From Corallium rubrum (taxonomy: Eukaryota; Cnidaria; Anthozoa; Scleralcyonacea; Coralliidae): a stretch of 64,000 nucleotides of DNA. A program made the position numbers and the translations under genes. Below, one piece after another: positions 9,528 to 19,200 of the stretch; the first letter of the stretch is position 1; each line of letters starts with the position of its first letter. The notes under the pieces are model-generated. The model was given only the letters and a program-made list of their open reading frames with translations, searched no databases and was not told where the DNA came from. The stretch lies in contig CAXIUP010000029.1 of NCBI GenBank assembly GCA_964035015.1, positions 10,001 to 74,000 on the forward strand, read 5' to 3'.

Positions 9528-10583
9528 GATTGCTTAGGCACTGCATCATGTTCGCGCGCTGACCTGGTTTGCTTCATTAACTATGTTAATGACTTCCACC
9601 CAGCACTCCAGTTCACATGGGAGATCAGTGAGACTAGTGTGTCGTTCTTAGATATTCTTGTCTCCATTAATGGTAATAAGCTGAGCACTTCTGTCTTTTA
9701 CAAGACCACTGACTCTCATAGCTACCTCCTCTTCTCCTCCCATCATCCTAAACACACCAAAACTTCCATTCCTTTCTCTCAATTTCTTCGTCTTCGCCGC
9801 CTCTGCAGTGAAGATGACGATTTCAATGCCAAATGTTTGGAAATGAGAAACTTTTTTGTTGATCGCGGTTATCCTTCCCACCTCTTAGACACTGCCTTAC
9901 ACAAGGTCTCCAACATTTCCCGTTCAGACACCTTAAGCGAACCTTTGGCCACCATTTCTAATGAAAAAGTACCTCTAGTTCTCACTTTTCATCCCTTCAA
10001 TTTCAAAGTAAGGGACATCATTAACCGCAATTTCGACCTCATTAAAAATGACCCAGAAACATCTTCCATTTTCTCTGAGAAACCCCTAGTATCTTTTCGG
10101 CATAGCAAAAACATCCGGGAAAACGTTGTTCACAGCTCACTGCAGCAAGCCTTGGTATCACATGTTGGCACCAGCTCTTGCTGTCGTGGCAGGTGCAACA
10201 CCTGTAAATATTTAGACTCCTCAATTTCAATTTCGGCTCCAAAATGTAGGTTCAACATAACCCACAGTTTCACTTGCACTTCCTCCAACCTCATTTACTG
10301 TATCTCTTGCAGTAAATGTCCCATGCTTTACATCGGAGAAACTGGAAGACGTTTAGGTGACAGGTTTGTTGAACACCTTCGTGATGTCAAATACAATGTG
10401 CAAAACAAACCTGTTGCCAGGCACTTCAACAGTGCCAACCACTCCTTTTCCAACATGAAAATCTGTGCCATTCAGCCCATTACAGGTTGTAATGATACTC
10501 GTCGTAAACAGGAAATGCGTCTCATTTACAAACTTGGTACCATTCACCCTCACGGCCTCAATGAGCGATTCTCTTTCATTTAG
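9528..10583 (+). CDS. Penelope RT C-terminal part with GIY-YIG endonuclease (partial)
   Basis: Starts inside the RT palm just after the catalytic Asp pair (frame GAT-TGC-TTA-GGC) and is open to TAG 10581-10583, 351 codons. The first third is the RT thumb (VSFLDILVSINGN). The last 120 residues carry a zinc-like CCRGRCNTC motif and a GIY-YIG nuclease: LIYCISCSKCPMLYIGETGR, then RFVEHL and the RKQEMRLIYKLGT end. This enzyme nicks DNA to prime reverse transcription. The C-terminal frame is intact here, unlike in the minus-strand copy. Confidence 0.9.
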   Translation, partial: DCLGTASCSRADLVCFINYVNDFHPALQFTWEISETSVSFLDILVSINGNKLSTSVFYKTTDSHSYLLFSSHHPKHTKTSIPFSQFLRLRRLCSEDDDFNAKCLEMRNFFVDRGYPSHLLDTALHKVSNISRSDTLSEPLATISNEKVPLVLTFHPFNFKVRDIINRNFDLIKNDPETSSIFSEKPLVSFRHSKNIRENVVHSSLQQALVSHVGTSSCCRGRCNTCKYLDSSISISAPKCRFNITHSFTCTSSNLIYCISCSKCPMLYIGETGRRLGDRFVEHLRDVKYNVQNKPVARHFNSANHSFSNMKICAIQPITGCNDTRRKQEMRLIYKLGTIHPHGLNERFSFI

Positions 10584-10832
10584 CTCACTCCACCACCATA
10601 TTCCACACCTTTTCCTTAACCTTTTCCCGATGATTTAAATAGTAATTTATAACCTGTTTCTTTGCCTATTTGCAGGTAGCTGACCCACAAATTGGGCCAG
10701 CACCTGCACACAGGCTAAAATTACATATTAATTTATTTGTTTACTTTGTTTTTATTGGCTTACATGTGTTCACGTGATTCCCATTGTAGCTCTGCTATAA
10801 ATACGCGTGACCACATGTGAGTTGTTTACTAA

Positions 10833-10872
10833 TTTCTCCTGACGAAGGGCCTTCGCTCGAAACGTCGAGAAG
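10833..10872 (+). ncRNA. hammerhead ribozyme-like motif in Penelope 3' end
   Basis: CTGACGA (10839-10845) matches the hammerhead CUGANGA box, then GGGC-CTTC-GCTC forms a 4-bp stem II (one G-U), then GAAA (10859-10862), then CGTC with GTC as a canonical cleavage triplet. TTCTC before the box pairs with GAGAA after the GTC as stem I. Stem III has no intramolecular loop, but ACGT is self-complementary, so the active form would be a dimer or tandem transcript. Penelope-like elements are known to carry such minimal hammerheads; activity here is inferred. Confidence 0.6.
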
Positions 10873-11689
10873 ATTTTTCTCTTTTTTTCAGGCCAACGTG
10901 ACTTAACCCTGGTAATATTTGTATCCTTTTATAGCTTCGCGAAAGGTCTGTTTGTCTGAATAGAAATGGATTTTGATATTGGAAGTTCTGTCGAAGCTGT
11001 AGATAGTTGTGGAATTTGGTGTGGTGGAATCGTTGCAGAAAGAAATGTCGATGGTGCTTTTCTTGTCAAGTTTGATGGCTACAGTCATCGCTACGATCGT
11101 GTGATTGATAACCAGTTTGAAATAAGGGCACCCACACCATCGGCAATCAGTCCGTTAAAACGAAAACGAAACCAAGACCATAAGGTATTTAAACCATGCA
11201 TAAATTTTGATCTGTTTGTGTTAGTTCAAATCTTTTTAGTTTACGAATAGACAATTTGACCATTTATAAGCTTCATACACGTGTCGTGATTGTTGATAGG
11301 GATTAATTTATTTTCCTTCATTCTGATTTATAGTTACTTAAGGCAAAAAGCATTATGCGTCGTTTGGAGAACGGTGATACTGTTTGGTTTAACGTGACGA
11401 GGACGGTTCTGCCATTGTAGTGAAAGCTTCAGTGTGTATCATTGATCATTTTATGATGCAGTTGCAGATCGAGGTATGTGTTAGAATAAGACAAATTTTC
11501 ATTATATATAGCAAGTTTCCAATGCGATAAGTTGTACGAAGACTACAGTAATCTTGTGTAGTTATATAAGCCACAAATTCATGATATGTACATGAGCAGG
11601 CCTTAAAGCACAACTTATTCATCTTATAATTATGCCTAGGAATCTCACCTGGTCAGTCCAACATAACACACTGAAAAACCCATCCCTGT

Positions 11690-12505
11690 AGAGGCTGGCC
11701 TTGACTGGAATGGGTTAAAATAACGAAGTGACTATGACCAACAGCCGGTCACAGTTATGAAAAAACTAAATGATTGGCAGTCTCGACCCAGGCTATTATA
11801 TTTGTTCCTCTGTGACTGGCAAGGTGCAATAAACCTAAAACCGAAATACTGATCCTATAAACAGGCTATCACTTGCTCTAACTCTACTTTTTACTCTAAA
11901 AAACAAGAGAAATCTTGGGAAAAACAAATTGACATGGTGAAAACTAAACAAGCCTTATTGCTGTGAGGTTAAGGGGTTTTAACCAGCATGATTTGCATTA
12001 GAGAGCCAGTTGCTAACAGGAATACAAGCTCTAGGAAAGAAACATATCCATGCATTGAAAATTGCAGTCAAATGCTGATCAAATGTTATATGGCTGGGAA
12101 TCTACACTGTACAACAATAAGTTTTTTTCATGGTTGAATTAAAAGATGAATGTGTAGTTTAGTGGTAAACAATGTGTGTTTCAAAGCAAATCACCCAGGT
12201 TTGACATTCTGAGTCCAACATAGTTCCTTTTACTTTTAGGTGTGCCTTAATTTTTTTACTCTAAGCTTTTCTTGTTTTAGGAATTTAGGGTTAGGTTAGA
12301 ATGCATTAGTTTTATGGCTAGGGCTAATATTTTATCTTTGTTTAAGATTATTGTGAGGATTTGAGCCTTATAAAATAGACTGCCAGTTGCGGTGAAGCGA
12401 ATGGACCCTGGGACAAGACTACCAGTCATTTGCCGGTCATATAGTCACTTCATTAAAAGACCCTGGGACATGACTGCTGGTCATTAAGTTTTTTCATAAC
12501 CGATC
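11690..12505. repeat. fold-back repeat in intron 2 of the Tudor-like gene
   Basis: TTATGAAAAAACTAAATGA (11756 on) pairs with TCATTAAGTTTTTTCATAA near 12480-12499, and AACGAAGTGACTATGACC near 11722 pairs with CATATAGTCACTTCATT near 12437-12455. CTGGGACA/GTCTCGACCCAGG words lie beside both. This is a decayed inverted-repeat transposon about 0.8 kb long with no coding capacity. Confidence 0.6.
12151..12215 (+). other. tRNA-like sequence (degenerate)
   Basis: TAGTTTAGTGGTA resembles a pol III A box and GGTTTGACATTC, 36 bp later, a B box. The acceptor stem does not pair, so this is a tRNA pseudogene or a SINE head inside the fold-back repeat. Confidence 0.35.
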
Positions 12506-12639
12506 CCTAGGGAAACCATATTGTTTTCCCAAGGCCAAGAGTGTCATCATTTACCAAACAAATGCTTATTTTGCCCCTGTTGAACTGCCAAACCTTCACA
12601 AGATCTCAGATCATTGATAATTTGCTATTAGTATAGGTA

Positions 12640-12765
12640 ATAGCATGGTTCAAAGACTATCAAAATTGCACGAGTCCAAAGGACGAGTGCTATTTGAGGT
12701 CTTTGAAAAACTCACGAGTGTGTGTTTTTTTCAAATTGCACAAGAAATCATGCTATTACTGTACT
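12640..12765. repeat. short inverted repeat with GTAATAGCATG ends
   Basis: GTAATAGCATG near 12638-12648 pairs with CATGCTATTAC at 12750-12759; between them lie CACGAGTCCAAAGGACGAGTG and a second TTTCAAATTGCAC copy. MITE-like and non-coding. Confidence 0.55.
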
Positions 12766-12772
12766 TATTAAT

Positions 12773-12949
12773 AATATACATGAAAAAATTTAACATGAAG
12801 AGCTTTTTTTCTAGTCAAAAATGATTTTTGTACAAATTTTAAAAAAATAAAAATTTGCACTGTATGTCCTTTTTTTTCCTGCACTGTATTTTACTCAAAA
12901 CTGCACTGCTCTCAGCCAATGAGAATTGAGAAATTTTTTCATGTATATT
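12773..12949. mobile_element. MITE, 19-bp terminal inverted repeats
   Basis: AATATACATGAAAAAATTT (12773-12791) is the exact reverse complement of 12931-12949. Interior is AT-rich and non-coding. It sits 50 bp upstream of the exon 3 acceptor of the Tudor-like gene. Confidence 0.75.
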
Positions 12950-12999
12950 AAAACCCAGCTGGATAACAATCTAATTTATTTCTTGTATTTTTTTTTCAG

Positions 13000-13941
13000 T
13001 TACCTGATGGAGAAAAGCAGCTTATTTCTGCATTTGCTCTATGTGATCCTCCAACCCCTGAACCGAAAAAACCTAACCGGAATCAGGAAAGGCCGCAGAA
13101 TCGGGTCAAGCCAAGATCAACCAATGAAATGAAGCCTGAAGTTACACCTTCAGTAAACGAAGATACACCACTCGAAACCTCATTTGTTGAGTATCACATG
13201 GAAGCAATCCCTCACCTATTTGTTTTACGGCCTACAGATGGCCTCAAGCTTCAGATAGGGAATATAGTAAAGGCAGAATATTATATTGCCCCTCTCATGA
13301 TTGTTGAGTTGTGGCAGAAATGTAATGTAATATTAGCAAAGCTCTCCCCATTTGATATTGTTGCTAATGCAATTCTTAATGATTTTGATATACAGTGTGA
13401 TGTTAAGTATATTTCTTTGTGGGATGGAGAGAAGCTTAAGTCCAAAACTGTATGCGACAAGGTATATAACATAGCTTCCACTGAGTTCTTTTCATTTTTG
13501 AAGTGTAACGACTGTCCTGCATTAAGAGTATGTTATCGAACAGTCCTACTTGGGAAGGTTTTAAGAGATAATGTCCACTCTGGTTTTTCTAATTTAAATT
13601 CAACTAGGTTTTCTTTGGGACCTTTCGATGTATTTTGTGATGGTAAGATTTTTGGGTTTGGTACGAAGTCTTCCAGAAAGTTTTCACTACTTGAGGATGG
13701 AGACTTTGCCATTTTAGACACCATAATGGGTGGGAAATGGGATATAAAACTTGGCAAGGATGCAGATAGCTTTTTTAAATCTGCAACAGTATTTGAAGTT
13801 ACAAGAAACACTGATTTTGTGTTGTATGTTAATGTAAAATTTAGTGAAGCTAAATTCTTCTTCTGTGATGACTACAGAAAAATATGTAAAGATGTTATAC
13901 TTGAAAAAAAGCAGGAGATGGCTAATATAGATAAGCATTAG
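13000..13941 (+). CDS. exon 3 of the Tudor-like gene
   Basis: Long clean exon after a TTTTTTTTCAG acceptor. Reads LPDGEKQLISAFALCDPPTP, then a unique approximately 250-residue region with FVEYHMEAIPHLFVLRPTDG, IVELWQKCNVILAKLS and FCDGKIFGFGTKSSRKFSLL. No signal peptide or membrane segment. I cannot assign a function. Confidence 0.7.
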   Translation, partial: LPDGEKQLISAFALCDPPTPEPKKPNRNQERPQNRVKPRSTNEMKPEVTPSVNEDTPLETSFVEYHMEAIPHLFVLRPTDGLKLQIGNIVKAEYYIAPLMIVELWQKCNVILAKLSPFDIVANAILNDFDIQCDVKYISLWDGEKLKSKTVCDKVYNIASTEFFSFLKCNDCPALRVCYRTVLLGKVLRDNVHSGFSNLNSTRFSLGPFDVFCDGKIFGFGTKSSRKFSLLEDGDFAILDTIMGGKWDIKLGKDADSFFKSATVFEVTRNTDFVLYVNVKFSEAKFFFCDDYRKICKDVILEKKQEMANIDKH

Positions 13942-14248
13942 GTAAACAAACCTGGACAAATTTCAAAACACTGTAAACATGTATTTTTAAAAAAGTTTTT
14001 TTAAAGGTATGTTGCATAACTCATTATTTCACAACATGTTATAAAACTAACCAATCTCACAGCAAACAGTGCTTCTGATGTGGCAAGAGCCCATAATATA
14101 AAATGAGCTGTATAACTTCCTTTAATAAATATTATATGTAACTGTGAATAAATATTGTTAAATAGTTAAATATTTGTTCTTTTAAATAGTTAAATAAGTG
14201 TTAAAATAGTTTTGAAAGAGTGTTTATTTTCTGTTATTAAAAATGTTA
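13942..14248. other. intergenic space between convergent genes
   Basis: AT-rich 0.3 kb between the stop codons of the plus-strand Tudor-like gene and the minus-strand BRCT/HMG gene. AATAAA words near 14126 and 14147 could serve polyadenylation of the plus gene. No other feature. Confidence 0.6.
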
Positions 14249-16111
14249 TTAAACTGACCAAGTCAAAAGCCCTTTTGTCTTGTAGGAATTCTTGACCTCA
14301 GGTGATGTACTGTGCCACTGCTTTCTTAGTTCATTGTTGACTTGATCAAAAGTGACATCTCTGCTGACTAGCTCCAACTGCTGTTTTACTGTCTCAAAAT
14401 GCTCTTTTACAAACATATAACTGTTTAGTGGTTTTTTCACAGGTTCTTTTTTCTTCTTCTTGTGACTCTTTTTACCATCAACCAAATTTGTTGCACTTGA
14501 CACTCTCTTTTCTCCTTTTGCATTAGCTTTAAGGGTTTTCTTTAGGTCTGAGAAAGCTCCAGTTCGTTTAAAATGAGTCTCATCAACGTTTCGAGCAACA
14601 ACATGAATGGAAGATGTCTGCGGGGCATTCTTTATCTTGTCCAGCTTGAGCTCATAAGCTTCAGTTGAAGGCATAGAATTACGTTTGATTGCATCTGTAA
14701 TAAATTTAGGAGAAACAATTTTCCACTTTCTTTGGAATGCAACAGCAACTGATGTATTGATTTTGTCTTGTTTATCGCATTCTTTCTGTGTGGTGATTAA
14801 AATGATTTTCACTGGTAGTCCATCTGGAATGTTGTCCACCTTCAAAACCCGTCCACCATTACTTTCGACTGATTCTGTTAACTTTTCTTGAGTCAACTTG
14901 TATGACTGCAGAGAACCAGCTATTACAAAACGACATCCAGTGAGGCAACCGACCTCTTGTGGAATGGTTATGCCTGCTTCAGTTACTAATGTTTGTCCTT
15001 CATCAGGTGTTGTGGTGTCTGGACCGTCACCTGTTGCAGTAGGTGTTGTAGTTGCTGGAGTAACACATTCTGGTTGCATCTGATCAGATGCAACACAATT
15101 ATTAACAAACTGGTTGAAACTTTGTTGAACTGCTTCAGATCTCTCATCAACAAGTCTCTTAATCTGTCGGTACATGTGTTCAAATATAGCCAGTATTGGA
15201 TCATGAAATGTGTGTCCACCACCACGGAGCGTGTGATGGAAGAAGTGCTGTTGGTGTTGGTAATGAAGATGCTCTCCACCCTCAGTAGACACACGCATTA
15301 AAGAATGGAATGGCAGACACCTCAGTAGGACAGGAGCTATATCAATGGCTTTGATCCTGTAAGGTGTCATTCTATCTTTGCCATAACGGAACTTCATGAG
15401 ACCATGAAAGATGTCGGCACATTTCACATATTCATCTATAAGCTCCTCTCCTACACCAAAAGTGTAATCATTCACATCAACTGAATCAGTTGGCCGATCT
15501 TGTTTCAGCTGTGGTGCAGGATCAAGGCGACATATCTCGTGCATCCTAAAATGTTTAGCCCATATTAATACCTCATAATCATACTCAGTGATGCGTTTAG
15601 ATGGCCAGCTGATTGCTTGCTGAAGACTTCTGCTTAGTTCACCAGGACAGCTAATCTTAGGAGCAACATTGTCTAAAACATGTGGGTATTTAGTATTTTG
15701 GAAATAATTAGGAGGAGCAGAAATCAACTGGGAACATGTTTTATTTAGTGATACTGGGGCAAGTTTGTTCTTCCCAGCCTCGAAGTAAAATTTAAAATGT
15801 CCATTTCTAACTCCACGTATGTTAATGTTACTTTCCAAGTGCTTCAGGGCACAGTCTCTGTCCTTTCTGGAAATGACTGATTCAGCCTCCAAGCTGAATA
15901 TTGATTTCACACGTAAAGTTAATAAAGTTTCTGTGATTCTGGTAAACATGTGGTCACAACATAAAAGATAATCAGATGTGGAAAGGGCAGGCAAAAGAGA
16001 GTCCGGCAGTTCTCTGGTGATTGAACGTGTCAATCCAGACCTCAGTCCAGTTGTTGTACAAACTTCTCCCTTTGTAGCAGTAATTTCATTCATGTTTTTT
16101 GAGCTCTCTAT
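14249..16111 (-). CDS. C-terminal piece: BRCT domain and HMG box
   Basis: Counted from MNEITATKG at 16093. Residues about 200-300 include LIWAKHFRMHEICRLDP, DIFHGLMKFRYGKDRMTP and STEGGEHLHYQHQQHFFHHT, absent from any family I can name. Residues about 380-480 form a BRCT domain (GCRFVIAGSLQS, ESNGGRVLKV, WKIVSPKFITDAIKR), a phosphopeptide or protein docking fold in DNA repair. The final 70 residues (KKPLNSYMFVKEHF ... NELRKQWHS) form an HMG box, a DNA-bending fold, preceded by a KKSHKKKKKE basic tract. Likely nuclear. Confidence 0.8.
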   Translation of the reverse strand: MESSKNMNEITATKGEVCTTTGLRSGLTRSITRELPDSLLPALSTSDYLLCCDHMFTRITETLLTLRVKSIFSLEAESVISRKDRDCALKHLESNINIRGVRNGHFKFYFEAGKNKLAPVSLNKTCSQLISAPPNYFQNTKYPHVLDNVAPKISCPGELSRSLQQAISWPSKRITEYDYEVLIWAKHFRMHEICRLDPAPQLKQDRPTDSVDVNDYTFGVGEELIDEYVKCADIFHGLMKFRYGKDRMTPYRIKAIDIAPVLLRCLPFHSLMRVSTEGGEHLHYQHQQHFFHHTLRGGGHTFHDPILAIFEHMYRQIKRLVDERSEAVQQSFNQFVNNCVASDQMQPECVTPATTTPTATGDGPDTTTPDEGQTLVTEAGITIPQEVGCLTGCRFVIAGSLQSYKLTQEKLTESVESNGGRVLKVDNIPDGLPVKIILITTQKECDKQDKINTSVAVAFQRKWKIVSPKFITDAIKRNSMPSTEAYELKLDKIKNAPQTSSIHVVARNVDETHFKRTGAFSDLKKTLKANAKGEKRVSSATNLVDGKKSHKKKKKEPVKKPLNSYMFVKEHFETVKQQLELVSRDVTFDQVNNELRKQWHSTSPEVKNSYKTKGLLTWSV

Positions 16112-16286
16112 GTATTTTTACATATTTTTATTAACAAGTGCGTTCCTGCCTTCTTTATTCTATCACAAAGTCATTGGTGATGATTGTCAACTTCTTGAAG
16201 ACACTTATTGCGAAATTGGAGCCTTTTCTCACCTAAATCAAGGACTAACATTGCACATCAAGGTTAGACGACTTGCTTGTGAATCT

Positions 16287-19200
16287 ATGTCTAAACTGAA
16301 GTTCCCACTAATTCGTTCTACCAAGCGTGGGCTGCTTTGCCTCTCCCTACCTCTTAAGCCTTTTAAAATGGATATCACTATCTACTTGGATGTTGAACGC
16401 AATCCTGGTCCATGCAACACCTGTACTACAACAAAAATATTTGAAACTACAACGTCTCGCTTCGTGGCGTCTTGCTCGACAAATCGTCCTTTGACAGTGA
16501 ATTTAAACTATAACAGAACTACTCTTATGGGTCTTAGGAAGAACTATACCCAGTTTGTCCAGCCAACAGTCATAAGTCAACTTAAACATCTCGGTATCTT
16601 TCATGGCCGCGGAACACGAGCTGGAAGAAATGGCTCGAAATATCGTTATATTGGAAAAACAAATCGATCGACAAGAAACGCTGATGAATTTCGTCATTAT
16701 TCAATGCCTCGACATGCTAATTTCAAAAATCTTATTCAAATTAACATCTCTCCAGTGGCAATTAAACAACATCCTTCTGTGCAAATTGATTTCTGTCTAT
16801 TCAACTCAAGATCAATTAAAAACAAAGCTGATGCCCTTAAAGATTATACTGTTGATCACGATCTTGATATTCTCGCCTTGACAGAGACTTGGCTCACTGA
16901 TTGTGACAATTTCTCGATTGGCGAACTATGCCCTACCGGCTACTTTTTTCATCATATTCATAGGAAAAACTCGAAAGGCGGCGGGGTTGGTCTATTATTG
17001 AAAAAACGCATCCAAATTAACAAACAAACTGTGCTAAAGTTCAGGTCTTTTGAATATGTTGATGTTATTGCTAAATGCTCAAACGGTTGCGTAAGAATTG
17101 TGAACATATACAGACCACCTCCTTCGAAGTCAAATGGCCTAAATAGTTCCACATTCTTTGATGAATTTTCGACCCTTGTCGAACAACTAGTTGTCACTCC
17201 TGGTAATCTACTAATAGTCGGTGACTTTAACTATCATGTCGACGATAGTACAAACCCAGACGCTATTAGATTCGGAAATATCATCAAATCCTTTAATATG
17301 CGACAACATGTTACTGGTCCAACTCACAAACATGGGCATACATTGGACTTAATTTTAACGCGCTCTGATGATGATCTAGTAACGAAAGTTGAGACAAATG
17401 ATCCCATGCTCTCGGACCACGTCGCCGTGCATTGCAAGCTAAGGCTGGAAAAACCACCATCGGTCCAAGCCAAAATTCAATATCGGAAACTGCGCTCGAT
17501 TAATTTAGACAGTTTCAATGATGACCTTAACAATGCAAATCTTCTATTGGAAAACCATATTGATATATCTATATTAATTGACATCTATGAAAGAACTTTA
17601 AATGAAATATTGGACAATCATGCACCAGTCAAAGAGCGTATGATCACACTTCGCCCATCAGCCAGATGGTACAATGATGATATTGATACTGCCAAAAAAC
17701 ATCGCAGAAAGCTTGAGCGCCGCTGGCGTGCATCCAAACTCAATATCGACAGACAACTCTATGCTGAGCAATGTAAAATCGTTAACAACATGATTAAAGA
17801 TGCTAAAAGCTCCTACTATTCTTCTATAATTGCTGAAAACTTATCCAATCAGAAAGTCCTTTTTAATACTGTTGATAAGCTATTGTATCGAAAACCAGAA
17901 AAACGCTATCCTACAGAAACCACGACTACCCAACTTGTTAATAACTTTGTTAATTTCTTTCATGAGAAAATTGTTAAAATACGGAAAGAATTATCAGACG
18001 ATGTCTGCCATGCCAACAACCTTTGGTCAGATGAACGACCCTGTAACATCGAGCTCAGGCAATTTGAAATCATGAATGATAATCAAGTTAAACATCTTTT
18101 GGATAAAATCAAATCAAGTGAACTTGACCCCTTACCAGCTTTTATTCTAAATAAATGCAAAGGAACTCTAATGCCTGTTTTTACTAAGATAGTAAATTTG
18201 TCTTTGCAAACTGCGACTATGCCCACTCAGTTGAAAACAGCAATGATTAAGCCAAATTTGAAAAAAGTCTCCTTCGATTCTGAGATATATCCTAATTTTA
18301 GGCCGATTTCAAATTTAAAGTTCATTGCTAAAGTAATTGAAAAGGCTGTCGCTTGCCAACTGGAGGTTCACTTAACTATGAACAATATAGACGAACCGTT
18401 TCAATCCGCTTACAAGAAGCTCCACAGTACCGAAACAGCACTTCTTAAAGTACAGAATGACATACTCATCCAAATAGATAAGAAGAATTGTGTAGCACTG
18501 TTATTGCTTGATATATCTGCTGCATTTGATACTGTGGATCACGGGTTGCTCATTGCAAGACTTTCAAATCGTTTTGGGATAAAAGGTCAAGCTCTGAAAT
18601 GGTTTGAATCTTATCTTCATGACCGGAAGCAGTTTGTGATTATCGATAATGTTAAATCTAACTGCAAACCGCTACAATGTGGAATACCTCAAGGATCTGT
18701 GCTTGGCCCTATCTTATACCTATTATATACTGCACCAATAGGAGACATCATCCGAAGTCATGGCCTTCAATACCATCTGTATGCTGATGACACCCAACTT
18801 TATTTATACTTTAAACCGACTGAATCAGACAAACAAACCTGTATGACGCGCATTGAAGCCTGCATTACCGAGATAAGATCGTGGCTAGCACACAATATGT
18901 TAAAACTAAATTGTGACAAGACAGAGTTTCTCGTTTTTTGTACACCCCGCCAACAGTGTCCACTAATTGACTTTATTCAAGTTGCCAGTGACCATATAAA
19001 ACCATCTTACTCAGCTAATAACATTGGAGTTATTTTTGATCAGCATATGTTTTTTGACCAACACGTTGCAAACATATGTAAAGTATGTTACTATCATCTA
19101 CGAAACATAGCTAAAATCAGAAACTGTTTATCGACATCTGATACTGAAACCCTAGTTCATGCCTTCATCACCACTAAACTTGACAACTGCAACTCGCTGT

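Larger units (their letters stand above)
9526..10917 (+). mobile_element. Penelope-like element, 5'-truncated copy
   Basis: Homology to the minus-strand copy at 29475-31870 begins abruptly at ATGATTGCTTAGG (9526) and ends at CCCTGGTAATA (10917). Coding and 3' UTR are nearly identical between the copies, so both are recent. The 3' UTR (10584-10917) ends with a hammerhead-like motif. No clear target duplication. Confidence 0.9.
10966..13941 (+). pseudogene. spliced gene with SH3/Tudor-like N terminus (one frame break in exon 2)
   Basis: Family not recognised. Exon 1 (10966-11184, donor GTATTT) encodes MDFDIGSSVEAVDSCGIWCG and GAFLVKFDGYSHRYDRV, a small beta-barrel of Tudor/MBT/Agenet type that could read histone or DNA marks (inference). 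Exon 2 (11334-11473, donor GTATGT) must be 141 nt to keep phase but is 140 nt: the frame changes between WFN and DEDGSAIVVKA. Exon 3 (13000-13941) runs 313 codons with a proline/lysine patch (PEPKKPNRN) then an unknown globular domain ending EKKQEMANIDKH. The start lies about 50 bp after the Penelope 3' end, so the native promoter may be gone. Either a young pseudogene or a sequence error. Confidence 0.65.

Noticed and set aside
15978..16114. N-terminal 45 residues of the LINE B frame before the element (MERAGKRESG...)
   Set aside because: They are antisense to the BRCT/HMG gene; the element begins at about 16115.
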